Shown here: positions 1-7,441 of the stretch, piece by piece
How positions within the stretch are numbered: the stretch's first letter is position 1
Layout of the letters: each line of letters starts with the position of its first letter
Source of the DNA: Acidisarcina sp.
GTDB taxonomy: Bacteria; Acidobacteriota; Terriglobia; Terriglobales; Acidobacteriaceae
Assembly: GCA_035539175.1 (NCBI GenBank)
Contig: DATLIY010000012.1
Span: 1 to 64,000 of the forward strand
Direction of reading: 5' to 3'
Length of the DNA stretch: 64,000 bases
Program-made: the position numbers and the translations under genes
Notes under the pieces: generated by a model
The model's input: the letters and a program-made list of their open reading frames with translations, nothing else
The model's database searches: none
Told to the model about the DNA's origin: nothing

Positions 1-909
1 GACACCCCAGAGAGCACATATCTCCTCACGTTGAAATTTTCTGGACTCGATAAACTGAGCATCGCGCTGAGAGATAGCAATCGGCTCATACTTCCAATTG
101 CCTGCGACGAAAACGGTCTTACCGGCTGATCCAGATCCAGCTCGCTGCTGATCCCACGAAGTTTTAGCCGTGGTTAGTTCCGCAAGATCGATGTCATCCG
201 GGGTGGACATGATACCCCCGGGGTCGCCACCGGTGCCAAAGTAGCTGGCAGCATACTTCTCCGCAGCTTTAGCTAGTCCCAATCCCTGTCGTGCGAGATC
301 GATCGGACTATAGCCTTTGAGCCCATCGAAGCAAAACAAGGGTACATGGATGATGTCCGCAGGAGCTATCTGAGTCTCAGCATGACTCTCAGGGTCGGTA
401 AATGTATAGATGAGGGACTTTTTTTTGCGCTTGGGCTCGATGAGGCGAGGCGGGATCGGCCATAGCGCTACTACTTGTCCCGCTGGGTTGCGCTCTATGA
501 GGGCGTAGCCATTGCCTGTCAGAGCCATAGCCCCGGAGAGGGCGGTAAAAAATGTGAAAGCCGTCATCTCCGGGTTTGGCTCTTGCGTGAGCTTGTAGTA
601 CAGCGGGTGGTCTACAGCCTCGGTGTGATTTGCACCATCGATGGAATACATCTTCGCTGGCATGCCTGCTACACCGTTACCTATGACGCGGATGCAGGCA
701 TAGACAGCGCCGATGCGTAGCGCCGACTCTGTATTGATCGACTCGCCGGATACTGTGGGATAAGATCCGGAGAGTAGCTGGTATGCAGCGGGGGACGACA
801 GTGATACAGCAGGATTTTCGAGGCTGAGACCCGCACCGCGCAACGTGATGGGCGCGGCATCGCGCTCCATCGATTCGCGTGCCGCCTGGATGGCTGAGAA
901 GATTCCCAT
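1..909 (-). CDS. Phage portal protein, HK97 type (partial, 3' end outside window)
   Basis: Reading from the ATG at 909, the frame stays open for 303 codons to the window edge. The portal forms the dodecameric ring through which DNA is packaged and ejected. The translation starts MGIFSAIQAARESMERDA and contains the typical phrase YACIRVIGNGVAGMPAKMY near residue 70, then GNGYALIERN, then RKFQREEICALWGV at the edge. This is the HK97-type (PF04860) pattern, where a conserved FQREEIA-type motif precedes the C-terminal third. The gene starts 8 bases after the large terminase stop, the standard order terminase then portal. About a quarter to a third of the protein should lie beyond the window. Confidence 0.9.
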   Translation of the reverse strand, partial: MGIFSAIQAARESMERDAAPITLRGAGLSLENPAVSLSSPAAYQLLSGSYPTVSGESINTESALRIGAVYACIRVIGNGVAGMPAKMYSIDGANHTEAVDHPLYYKLTQEPNPEMTAFTFFTALSGAMALTGNGYALIERNPAGQVVALWPIPPRLIEPKRKKKSLIYTFTDPESHAETQIAPADIIHVPLFCFDGLKGYSPIDLARQGLGLAKAAEKYAASYFGTGGDPGGIMSTPDDIDLAELTTAKTSWDQQRAGSGSAGKTVFVAGNWKYEPIAISQRDAQFIESRKFQREEICALWGV

Positions 910-917
910 TTGTGTCC

Positions 918-2585
918 TTATGCGATGAGGAAAGCGTGTTTCCGTTTCGGAGCTGCCGGCGCGACGATCGCCCGCGCCAATGCATCGACGAGGGCAGCGA
1001 TACCATCTATTTTTTCTCTACTTGCGGCTTTGTCAGGCTTAATGCAGCCGGCCGCGTCGATCGCCACCATGACGTTCGAGGCCATCCAACGCAGAACGGG
1101 ATTACCGCCATGCGCTAATACTCCAGTGAGCACCAGCTCCATGAGCCGCTTGGTCGGCGCGTTGAGACTCAGAAACCCCTGCCTCAATACGACCATCTCA
1201 AAGCCATCGCCAGTGAGCTGCGTGACGAGCTGCTGCGCGTTGTAGGGATCATAGGCGATCTCCTTGATCTCATATTCGGCGGCCAACTCGTTTACCTGGG
1301 AGCGGATGAAGTCATAATCGATCACATCGCCAGGCGTGAGCGTGAATAACCCCTGTCGCGCCCAGACATCGTACGGCACACGGTCGCGCTTGCTGCGGGA
1401 CTCGATCGCTTCCTCTGGCAAAAAGAAGTACGGGATGACATACCATTGTTTGTCGTCACCCTCGGGAGGGAACACGAGTACGAACGCGCTGATATCGATG
1501 GTCGTCGATAGGTCGAGGCCTCCAAAACAGCGGCGGCCTCGGAGTGCGAGCCGATCCACCTCAGTGGCGCATAAATCCCACTTGTCCATCGGCATCCACG
1601 CGGAATGCGAGGATGTCCAGACCGATAGGCGGAAGCGCAGAAAACTATTCAGGGCCGATGGATCCGCCTTTGCCTTGGCGGCCTGCGACCGCATGTCCTC
1701 GATGCGGACAAGGAAGCCAAGAGCAGGATTGGCCTTGATCCAGTTTCGCTCATCCTCCCAATCGTCGCCGTCGTCGAGGCCGCAGATCCATGCAAACCAG
1801 GTGTCATCTTCGATGATGCCGAGGAGGACCTTGGTTGAGTACTCGCGCTGATTCCAGCAGACCGAGTGGCGGTCGTACCCGCTGTTGGTGATAGCGAAGA
1901 GCAGGGGATTGCGCCGCTTGCCCATCGCAGTTACAAATACGTCCCATACACCCGAGGTGCGATGCGCGTGCAACTCGTCGAGCACGACAAATGACGGGCG
2001 GAGGCCCATCAGATTCATATCTTCAGAGGCGCATGGTTCAAACTTCGAAGCCGTGCCAGCAATGCTCAGATTGTCTCGTGAGCAGAGAATCCGCTCAGAG
2101 AGCCACTCCGATTTTTTGACCATCAAGTCGGCGGTATCGAAGACCAGCTTCGCGGTCTTCTTGTCCGTTGACGCCGAGTAAACCTGTGCACCTGGTTCAC
2201 CGAAGAATTTCAGCTCGTAGATGCAGAGGCCAGAGGCGAACGCTGATTTTCCGTTTCCGCGGCCAATCTCGTTATACGCGAACTTGAAACGCCGATATCC
2301 GGTGGCCTTCCACTTCCACCCGTACAGTATCCACAACTGCGCCTGCTGGAATGGCAGCAGAACAAATGGCTGATCACAATACTCGCCCTCTGTGTGCAAC
2401 AGGTAGAGCGGAAAGAAATCAATTACGTGCTGTGCCGCTTTGCGATCGAAGATGAGCCCGCGCGCGGCGCCGTCCTTGAGATCGCGTACATGGCGCTCGA
2501 TCTCAAGGCGCACAAGCTTTGACGTGAGGATCCGGCCAGCGAGCACGTCTGCGATGTACTTCTCCGCGACTGATCGCTTTGCCAT
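918..2585 (-). CDS. Phage terminase large subunit (TerL)
   Basis: This 555-residue protein is the packaging motor: an ATPase that drives DNA into the prohead and a nuclease that cuts the concatemer. The N-terminal ATPase half has a Walker A-like segment (EIGRGNGKS, about residue 110) and a Walker B segment (FVVLDELHAH, about residue 195). The C-terminal nuclease half starts at GLDLSTTIDISAF (about 345) and ends with KIDGIAALVDALARA, the usual metal-binding region of Terminase_1 (PF03354) proteins. Length is normal for the family. It follows the small terminase by 6 bases and precedes the portal gene. Confidence 0.93.
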   Translation of the reverse strand: MAKRSVAEKYIADVLAGRILTSKLVRLEIERHVRDLKDGAARGLIFDRKAAQHVIDFFPLYLLHTEGEYCDQPFVLLPFQQAQLWILYGWKWKATGYRRFKFAYNEIGRGNGKSAFASGLCIYELKFFGEPGAQVYSASTDKKTAKLVFDTADLMVKKSEWLSERILCSRDNLSIAGTASKFEPCASEDMNLMGLRPSFVVLDELHAHRTSGVWDVFVTAMGKRRNPLLFAITNSGYDRHSVCWNQREYSTKVLLGIIEDDTWFAWICGLDDGDDWEDERNWIKANPALGFLVRIEDMRSQAAKAKADPSALNSFLRFRLSVWTSSHSAWMPMDKWDLCATEVDRLALRGRRCFGGLDLSTTIDISAFVLVFPPEGDDKQWYVIPYFFLPEEAIESRSKRDRVPYDVWARQGLFTLTPGDVIDYDFIRSQVNELAAEYEIKEIAYDPYNAQQLVTQLTGDGFEMVVLRQGFLSLNAPTKRLMELVLTGVLAHGGNPVLRWMASNVMVAIDAAGCIKPDKAASREKIDGIAALVDALARAIVAPAAPKRKHAFLIA

Positions 2586-2591
2586 AAATCA

Positions 2592-3029
2592 TCATCCGTG
2601 CTTAGCACCCCGCTCAAACACGTCGCGTGGATCGCTGGTCTTAGGCGTGTTCGGCGCAACATTCACCTTCACGCGGTCTGAGGGATTGAGCCCGCATTTT
2701 CCGCTGAGACGCCCCAACTCGGACCGCTCACCGGGCTTGATTGCTCGCCGGCGCTCCAGGAGCTTCAGCTCACAGATGCTCTCGACGGTCCATCGATCTG
2801 CTGACGTCAGCCAGGGCGCCATCTCCTGGACCTCGCGCCAGAGTTCCCGCAGCTCACCGCAGCGCTGATAGTCAAACTCGGGGAACACAGCAGACCAGCG
2901 CGACGGAGGATCGCCCAGAGGACCATCCGGTGTCGGCTCGCCTGCGCGAGCTGCCGCACGCTTCGGGTTTTTCTTATGCGCGCCGGTGAGCTGCAAAAGA
3001 TTGGTTGGTTTTGGTGGCCGTCCAGCCAT
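2592..3029 (-). CDS. Phage terminase small subunit, P27 family
   Basis: This 145-residue protein probably recognises the packaging site and feeds DNA to the large terminase. It starts MAGRPPKPTNLLQLTGAHKK, the classic opening of P27-type small terminases (PF05119), where GRPPKP is followed by a short basic stretch. The middle contains WREVQEMAPWLTSADRWTVE, and the end is basic and polar as expected. It stands directly upstream of the large terminase. The 217-base gap before it (toward the HNH gene) may hold the cos or pac site. Confidence 0.88.
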   Translation of the reverse strand: MAGRPPKPTNLLQLTGAHKKNPKRAAARAGEPTPDGPLGDPPSRWSAVFPEFDYQRCGELRELWREVQEMAPWLTSADRWTVESICELKLLERRRAIKPGERSELGRLSGKCGLNPSDRVKVNVAPNTPKTSDPRDVFERGAKHG

Positions 3030-3246
3030 TTAGGAACTCATTTCGAGTGTTACCTGGTCTATCGCAGCGGTGCGGATACCGTACCGCATCAATGGAGGCT
3101 ATCGGATACCGAGCATGATCGAACGCTTATATCCATGCCCTATTTCCCTGAAAACTCCATTTTGTGGATGTATAAGGGAGGGCCCCCATACGGTCTCGGA
3201 ACTGCCGCTTCTGCACTATCTCGACCCCCCATCCCTACCAGGGATC
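3030..3246. other. Gap between HNH and small terminase genes; candidate packaging (cos) region
   Basis: No convincing coding frame lies in these 217 bases, which is unusual in an otherwise closely packed phage operon. It holds short inverted elements such as CCCTACCAGGG near 3234 and a purine-rich run followed by a C-run around 3173-3190. In phages with an HNH nuclease next to the terminase genes, the cohesive-end site often lies near that nuclease gene. Placing cos here is inference from gene order only; I see no motif that proves it. Confidence 0.3.
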
Positions 3247-3600
3247 CTATTCGCCCCTGGCCGTGCGCGCGTTGTGATGTTCCTCGCACAGCGGCATCAG
3301 ATTGCTCTCCGCGTACTTCAGCCTGGGATGCTCCGCCAGCTTCTTGATATGGTGAACGTGCCTCGCCATCGCCACATGGCCGACTGATTCACAGTCCACA
3401 CACAACGGGTGACGCCGCAAGTATCCCGCGCGAAACGTGCGCCACTTGCTGTCGTATCCTCGACTCGCCGCACTGCCACGATATCGATCCGGCTCGCGCA
3501 CCTGCCGTTCCATCGGCCGATGCTGGAGACAATACCTTCCGCCAACAACCAGCGCAGCACATCCAGGATTACCGCACGGGTGCTTGCTGCGACTCGGCAT
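3247..3600 (-). CDS. Phage HNH endonuclease
   Basis: The 117-residue protein contains a zinc-ribbon-like start (CGNPGCAALVVGGRYCLQH) and a typical HNH core in its C-terminal half: CVDCESVGHVAMARHVHHIK followed by NLMPLCEEHHNART. HNH proteins beside terminase genes are known to help the terminase cut cos DNA. I chose the ATG at 3600 because it overlaps the stop of the upstream gene by one base (TAATG); a longer reading to 3702 would run over that gene. The product follows the expected order HNH, TerS, TerL, portal. Confidence 0.9.
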   Translation of the reverse strand: MPSRSKHPCGNPGCAALVVGGRYCLQHRPMERQVREPDRYRGSAASRGYDSKWRTFRAGYLRRHPLCVDCESVGHVAMARHVHHIKKLAEHPRLKYAESNLMPLCEEHHNARTARGE

Positions 3601-3839
3601 TACAGCATCGCCTCCACCGCCTCGTGAATCTCCCGACAGAATCCACCCATCGAATAGAAGTGTGGTGCGCTTACCACTGTGAGCGTCAGCACTGGCGCGC
3701 AATATGCAAACCTCACGTCTGCACCGAACTTTTTAATCTCGCCTTCTGTGCCTGCGACCTGCAGGTCTTTCGCTTGCAGCGCTGCGATGACCTTCGCGAA
3801 CTGATCCGGCGTTACCGGGCTGAATATCAACGTCTGCAT
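3600..3839 (-). CDS. Small phage protein of unknown function
   Basis: A 79-residue protein, starting MQTLIFSPVTPDQFAKVIAA. I do not recognise its family. It mixes alpha and beta character, is soluble by appearance and has no signal or membrane segment. Its stop overlaps the start of the HNH gene by one base, so the two are likely translated together. It is the first gene after a hairpin terminator at 3934-3973, so it may open the packaging transcript. A role in DNA packaging is possible from position alone. Confidence 0.65.
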   Translation of the reverse strand: MQTLIFSPVTPDQFAKVIAALQAKDLQVAGTEGEIKKFGADVRFAYCAPVLTLTVVSAPHFYSMGGFCREIHEAVEAML

Positions 3840-3933
3840 CGTACCGTCCTCGCGCGGGCCGGACTCACCCGATTACCCGCGCTTGCCATCGACTGCGGCT
3901 GCTTACTGTGGTTGTTGCTGGTGAATCCCAATC

Positions 3934-3973
3934 TTAAAAAATCGGGCGCTGCTTGCTTCCGCCGACAGCGCCC
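3934..3973 (-). terminator. Rho-independent terminator after the lysis genes
   Basis: On the minus strand an 8-base stem, GGGCGCTG (RNA sense, 3973-3966) pairing with CAGCGCCC (3951-3944), is followed by GATTTTTTAAG. This is a good hairpin plus T-tract. It lies 39 bases after the stop of the 113-residue gene and before the packaging genes, so it probably ends or attenuates the lysis-gene transcript. Confidence 0.7.
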
Positions 3974-4011
3974 ATCTGCCCTTCAATCCTCGCCTCTATG
4001 GGCGAGATCCC

Positions 4012-4353
4012 TTACAGCTTGATACCCAGCGCCTTGAAGTCGGAGACAATCGTCGCTTCACCCGCCTTGAAGTCGGAGACAACCTGCTTTACCAGGCTGA
4101 TCGTCGTCTCGCTGAGCGTGATCGCACTGACCACATTTCCTGACTGCGCCGAGGCCGCCGCCGACTCGGCCGCATTCACCGTCTTCACCACGTCATAAAA
4201 CACCGCGCTCGCAGCCGCCAGGACTGGGCCCGAAAGCGCGCCCCAGATCGCCGACAACGTCTTCGCGCCCTTCACCACGCTAATCAAAAAATCTTCCACT
4301 TTTTTCCCAGCGGCGACCAGATCGCCGAAGAACGTGCTCATCGGATTGCTCAT
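4012..4353 (-). CDS. Phage protein of unknown function, Ala/Val-rich, helical
   Basis: A 113-residue protein beginning MSNPMSTFFGDLVAAGKK; a second ATG four codons in (4341) is an alternative start. The sequence is rich in Ala, Val and Ser and looks mostly helical, with one fairly hydrophobic stretch (LSGPVLAAASAVFYDVV, about residues 40-56). The C-terminus carries a short internal duplication, VSDFKAGEATIVSDFKALG, matched by a 20-bp direct DNA repeat. It closes the lysis gene group and precedes a terminator. I do not recognise a family; a membrane-associated or structural role is possible. Confidence 0.6.
   Translation of the reverse strand: MSNPMSTFFGDLVAAGKKVEDFLISVVKGAKTLSAIWGALSGPVLAAASAVFYDVVKTVNAAESAAASAQSGNVVSAITLSETTISLVKQVVSDFKAGEATIVSDFKALGIKL
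4030..4082. repeat. 20-bp direct repeat inside the 113-residue phage gene
   Basis: The 20 bases CGCCTTGAAGTCGGAGACAA occur at 4030-4049 and 4063-4082, 33 bases apart, which keeps the reading frame. They encode the duplicated VSDFKA peptide at the C-terminus of the gene. Identity at DNA level suggests a recent in-frame duplication. Confidence 0.85.
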
Positions 4354-4386
4354 TAGCTCCTCTTTCGCCGATTGCCAACCGGCAGG

Positions 4387-4590
4387 TTATTTTCCTGGTA
4401 TAGGAGACTGCGTAAGATAACCCGCAGCCCCAAAGAGCGCGCTCACTCCCGCGACGGCAGCGAGATGCAGCAATCCACTCCTGTTCGCCGCGAACGCACT
4501 TGGATCCACGATGACCGCTGTTGTCGCCGCGGCCGCTCCGTGCACAATTGCAGCAACCAAACCCTTGATCCAGATCCGCAGATCATCCAT
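4387..4590 (-). CDS. Small holin-like membrane protein
   Basis: A 67-residue protein starting MDDLRIWIKGLVAAIVHG. Two hydrophobic segments are visible (about residues 9-26 and 40-58, the second LLHLAAVAGVSALFGAAGYL), followed by a short polar tail (TQSPIPGK). Size, two membrane segments and location right after the lysozyme-like gene fit a holin, but the family is not one I can name. I chose the ATG at 4590 because it overlaps the lysozyme-like stop (TGATG); a longer frame to 4674 would overlap that gene. Confidence 0.65.
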   Translation of the reverse strand: MDDLRIWIKGLVAAIVHGAAAATTAVIVDPSAFAANRSGLLHLAAVAGVSALFGAAGYLTQSPIPGK

Positions 4591-5081
4591 CACACCGCCT
4601 CCGGCATTGCCACATCGTTGTAGTAGTGCACGCAGTCTGCGATGTACTTCTCGGGAACGCTGCGATCTCGCCACGTTCCCGAGTTATATGCGTCTGCGAT
4701 CTGCTCAATCGTCGTCGCCTTCTGGGCTCGTATGATTCGCATGTTGATATAGCTCGCCGTCTCCATCGCGCAGCGATCTACACGCACAAAATCTTCCGGC
4801 GTCGTAAAGCTCGACGCATTCACCAAGAGCAGCTGCCATGGTCCAAACGAGCAGTGCGCGTCATGCCCAAACTCGCGCGTCAACTCAATCACCCGCGGAT
4901 CGTGCGAGTAAATACCGATGCAGTAAGCCATCTCATGCCGCGGCGTGCAATTCGCGCCGAAGCTCGACTCGCAGCCGCTCAATGCCCATAAGAGCCGCGG
5001 CCCGTCGATGCTCTCTGGAACCCAAAGCTTCGCGCCCCAGCGCTTGCACGCGTCCGCTACTTGCTCCCTTACGAAGCTCAT
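4590..5081 (-). CDS. Phage lysozyme / lytic transglycosylase-like endolysin
   Basis: This 163-residue protein probably degrades host peptidoglycan at the end of infection. The N-terminal part has LLWALSGCESSFGANCTP (about residues 29-46), resembling the catalytic E-S-S-F region of SLT-type transglycosylases. Then come SFGPWQLLLVNA (about 78-89) and IADAYNSGTW (about 128-137), which match the later motifs of that fold (G-x-x-Q, AYN-x-G). No signal peptide is seen, so export would rely on a holin. It lies between the coiled-coil membrane protein (1-base gap) and the holin-like gene (1-base overlap). Confidence 0.75.
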   Translation of the reverse strand: MSFVREQVADACKRWGAKLWVPESIDGPRLLWALSGCESSFGANCTPRHEMAYCIGIYSHDPRVIELTREFGHDAHCSFGPWQLLLVNASSFTTPEDFVRVDRCAMETASYINMRIIRAQKATTIEQIADAYNSGTWRDRSVPEKYIADCVHYYNDVAMPEAV

Positions 5082-5336
5082 CTAGAATCTCGTCTCTGCG
5101 ATGCCGAGCTTTGATTCCACTACCGAGATCCGCGCCCCATGATGGTTCAGCAGATCATCGTGCCGCTCGAATTTGACATCGAGTTTTTCGAACCGCATCT
5201 CGTGGCCGGCAAGTTGATCCGTATGCTGGGCCACCTTTCCGACCAGCTTTCCATAGAGAAACACCTGGCCGCAGACCGTGATAAATACCAGCGCGATTCC
5301 GACAAGCGCCGAAATCATGGCCCAATTAACAATCAC
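5082..5336 (-). CDS. Membrane-anchored coiled-coil protein of the lysis cassette
   Basis: An 84-residue protein with one N-terminal membrane segment (about residues 6-28, ISALVGIALVFITVCGQVFL) followed by a charged helical tail with heptad character (KVAQHTDQLAGHEMRFEKLD). This layout is seen in inner-membrane spanin subunits and haemolysin-XhlA-like holin partners. The stop is directly adjacent to the lysozyme-like start, so the genes form one cassette. The exact role (spanin, holin partner or holin) cannot be settled from sequence alone. Confidence 0.65.
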   Translation of the reverse strand: MIVNWAMISALVGIALVFITVCGQVFLYGKLVGKVAQHTDQLAGHEMRFEKLDVKFERHDDLLNHHGARISVVESKLGIAETRF

Positions 5337-5363
5337 GCGATACCCCCAGAGCTACTTCGGCTG

Positions 5364-5813
5364 TTACACCCGTACCGCTTGATCGTCGCCAATTTGGCGA
5401 TAGTGCTTCACCTTGAACGCAGCCTCTTCGACCGCATCCGCGTCGGGCAGCCCGATCCTCTGGCCTGCCCTGCGCAATTCATCCCGCAACGCGACAGAGA
5501 GCGATTTCCCGTCCGCGAAGCATTGCCCCGCGTTCAGATCCATCTCGCCTTCTGTTATCGTGGTCGCTACCGGAATGCCGGGCAGAACTGAGCGGTCTCT
5601 CTGCGGAGCCCTTAGCGGCTGATAGCCGAGGTGCGCGCCGCTCACTCCGTCATAGACGCGACGCCATTGGCCCAGCCGCACCTTCTCTTCGCCCATGGCG
5701 AAGCTGACATGACCGCACTCTGGATCCATCCTCCAACCCAGAGACGTGTTGTAGAGATAGAGTATGAAGGCCCGTTTGGCCGTTCGCGGTTTCTTGTAGG
5801 GCGACTTGGCCAT
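5364..5813 (-). CDS. Phage protein of unknown function
   Basis: A 149-residue protein beginning MAKSPYKKPRTAKRAFILYL, with a basic N-terminus and an acidic, helical C-terminal part (VALRDELRRAGQRIGLPDAD, then VEEAAFKVKHYRQIGDD). I do not recognise the family. No signal peptide or membrane segment is visible. It sits between the early and lysis genes, 27 bases before the coiled-coil membrane gene and after a 181-base gap that holds an inverted repeat, so it may be the first gene of the late transcript. Confidence 0.6.
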   Translation of the reverse strand: MAKSPYKKPRTAKRAFILYLYNTSLGWRMDPECGHVSFAMGEEKVRLGQWRRVYDGVSGAHLGYQPLRAPQRDRSVLPGIPVATTITEGEMDLNAGQCFADGKSLSVALRDELRRAGQRIGLPDADAVEEAAFKVKHYRQIGDDQAVRV

Positions 5814-5842
5814 CTGCCAGTCGCGAACACAGCCAGGGCGTG

Positions 5843-5891
5843 CTCGACTCTCAGCAATACCGGGTACTCCCGGTCGAGGGATCGCTGAGAG
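5843..5891. repeat. Composite inverted repeat upstream of the 149-residue phage gene
   Basis: Three nested arms pair around one centre: CTCTCAGC (5848-5855) with GCTGAGAG (5884-5891), CTCGAC (5843-5848) with GTCGAG (5873-5878), and CCGGG (5860-5864) with CCCGG (5869-5873). The inner arms form a short hairpin. It lies in the 5814-5994 gap, in front of the minus-strand late genes. It could be an operator, an RNA structure or a weak terminator; no T-tract follows. Confidence 0.45.
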
Positions 5892-5994
5892 ACAGGATTG
5901 CTAACGTGTACAACAGCGGGCTTTCGTGCCGCCAGGACCGATGCTCTGAATCCTTCGTCGCTTGCGCGAGCGTTTTCCTTGCTACATCCACACC

Positions 5995-6198
5995 CTATAC
6001 GGGTTTTGCGCTTTTACAAGATGTGTCTAGACACTTTTCTTGCGCACTGTCGATCAGGCGATTGAGCACCATCGTCAATGTGCGATTCCCAGCCATCCGG
6101 CAGAGCTTGGCATAGCGCTCTTCGGTGATTCTCAAACCCAACTGCTTGCCCTTGCGCCGCGTCGGCCTGCGAGTAACTACGCTGATTCCCGGTGTCAT
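5995..6198 (-). CDS. Small ribbon-helix-helix-like DNA-binding protein
   Basis: A 67-residue basic protein: MTPGISVVTRRPTRRKGKQ, then LGLRITEERYAKLCRMAG and TLTMVLNRLIDSAQEK. A short strand (QLGLRI) followed by two helices is the layout of ribbon-helix-helix repressors. The gene start overlaps the stop of the replication initiator (ATGA), so the two are probably co-translated. It may regulate replication or the switch to late genes; that is inference from position. Confidence 0.6.
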   Translation of the reverse strand: MTPGISVVTRRPTRRKGKQLGLRITEERYAKLCRMAGNRTLTMVLNRLIDSAQEKCLDTSCKSAKPV

Positions 6199-7091
6199 AG
6201 TCCAGCCCTCGCTCCACGTCGCATGTCAATGCGTTGCTGATCGATCGGCCATCCCTGCCAGTTGATCCAATGGCCATCACCGAAAAACTTCCTAGGCCCC
6301 CAGGTGAAGCGCAAAAACTCGCCCATCGTGACGTATTGCCGATAGTTCTCGATCATCTCATCGGAGATCGCCGCAACCTCGATCGCTTCGTGTCCCGATG
6401 TCCGGGATCGCTTCTCGCGCTCCAGGCTTAGCGCAGCGGAAACCACGGCCCTGAGCCGCGAGTTGGAGAGAATGAACCCACACTCGCGCATAACTCTCTC
6501 TGCCTCGGCATCGATGCCGCCAGCAATAGCGCTGACACTCTCCATACGCCTGGCGCCCGCTTTCGTCGCGGCTTCATCCTTCGCTGACCCGTTGCCTTCC
6601 GCATGTGCTTCGTGCTCCTTTTCTTCGCAGTCCCCCTGCAAGGGGGTAGGGGGGATAATACTTGATGGTTCATGGTGGTTCATGATGGTTACACCAAATA
6701 GGGGGTCTGGGGGAATGTCGTGGATGTCACCCTTTTGCGCCAGGATGTCACCCTTTCTGTCGTGGATGTCACCCTTTTGCATCTTCGTTTCGCCCGCTGA
6801 AAGGGTGACAGGGTGACACCCTTTCAGCCTTCGAACATCGATCGTGTAACTTGAGAACACGCCTCTTCCTCCGGCCCGCTCCACCGTCATCCAGCCGTCG
6901 GCGACGAGCGATGCAATTGCCCTCTGCACCGTCCGCTCGGAGTAGCGCAGCATCTTCGCAACCCGCGCGACAGATGGAAAGCAGTTACCGCCGTCGTCGT
7001 TACAGAAGTTGGCCAGAGCCACTAATACGGCACACTGCGCCGCATCCTCGGGCCCGTTATCCCATACATCCGCCATCACCCGCACACTCAT
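6195..7091 (-). CDS. Phage replication initiator-like protein with winged-helix N-terminus
   Basis: A 298-residue protein. Residues about 15-85 form a helix-turn-helix domain of the HTH_36 type: CFPSVARVAKMLRYSERTVQ followed by RAIASLVADGWMTVERAGG, common in phage O-like initiators. The middle is low complexity and contains a KGDI repeat (QKGDIHDRKGDILAQKGDI), which is the coded form of DNA iterons. The C-terminal part (EFLRFTWGPRKFFGDGHWIN) resembles the end of other phage replication proteins. The ATG at 7091 overlaps the upstream stop (ATGA). A transcription-regulator role is the main alternative. Confidence 0.72.
   Translation of the reverse strand: MSVRVMADVWDNGPEDAAQCAVLVALANFCNDDGGNCFPSVARVAKMLRYSERTVQRAIASLVADGWMTVERAGGRGVFSSYTIDVRRLKGCHPVTLSAGETKMQKGDIHDRKGDILAQKGDIHDIPPDPLFGVTIMNHHEPSSIIPPTPLQGDCEEKEHEAHAEGNGSAKDEAATKAGARRMESVSAIAGGIDAEAERVMRECGFILSNSRLRAVVSAALSLEREKRSRTSGHEAIEVAAISDEMIENYRQYVTMGEFLRFTWGPRKFFGDGHWINWQGWPIDQQRIDMRRGARAGL
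6716..6828. repeat. Iteron cluster and inverted repeat: candidate phage replication origin
   Basis: The 14-mer GGATGTCACCCTTT occurs at 6722-6735, 6743-6756 and 6764-6777, a strict 21-bp period. The outer two are part of an identical 23-bp stretch (6716-6738 and 6758-6780). Just beyond is an inverted repeat GCTGAAAGGG (6796-6805) and CCCTTTCAGC (6819-6828), whose loop holds two opposite-strand copies of the core (GGGTGACA twice, 6803-6818). The cluster is inside the putative initiator gene, as the lambda origin is inside gene O. Origin function is inferred. Confidence 0.6.
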
Positions 7092-7441
7092 GCCGCCGCC
7101 TTGCGCCTCGCCACGTGCCGCCGCACCGCGTCCAGCAGAGCGGCGACGGAACCATCTCTGACGACCTCCTGCGCCGTCCATCCGCTGGTATCGACAGGCT
7201 CGCCCCGCGTCCAGGCAACTACGGGCGTCCCCTCTGCCCACTGCGCGATCGCGCGCACCGGTGTCGCCGTTGCCGCCACCACAAGTACCAGGTCCGCGCG
7301 CCGGCCAAACCCGTCTCGCATATGTGCGTCGTCACGCGGCGCCCGGTCAACCTTATAGCCACAGGTCCAGAGCACAAAGCCGATGCGCTCCGCCTGGTCC
7401 TCGTCGGAGCAGTACAACAAAAGTCGCTTCTTTGGCCTCAC
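7088..7441 (-). CDS. Receiver-like small phage protein lacking the phospho-acceptor
   Basis: A 117-residue protein. It opens KKRLLLYCSDEDQAERIGFV and continues LWTCGYKVDRA, close to the first strand, acidic loop and first helix of response-regulator receivers. At the position of the phosphorylated Asp, strand 3 reads ADLVLVVAAT with no Asp, so it is probably not phosphorylated there. The end is basic (VRRHVARRKAAA). The start is taken as the GTG at 7441, which overlaps the upstream stop (GTGA); a longer frame to 7507 would run inside the upstream gene. A pseudo-receiver or a general Rossmann-like fold are both possible. Confidence 0.6.
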   Translation of the reverse strand: MRPKKRLLLYCSDEDQAERIGFVLWTCGYKVDRAPRDDAHMRDGFGRRADLVLVVAATATPVRAIAQWAEGTPVVAWTRGEPVDTSGWTAQEVVRDGSVAALLDAVRRHVARRKAAA

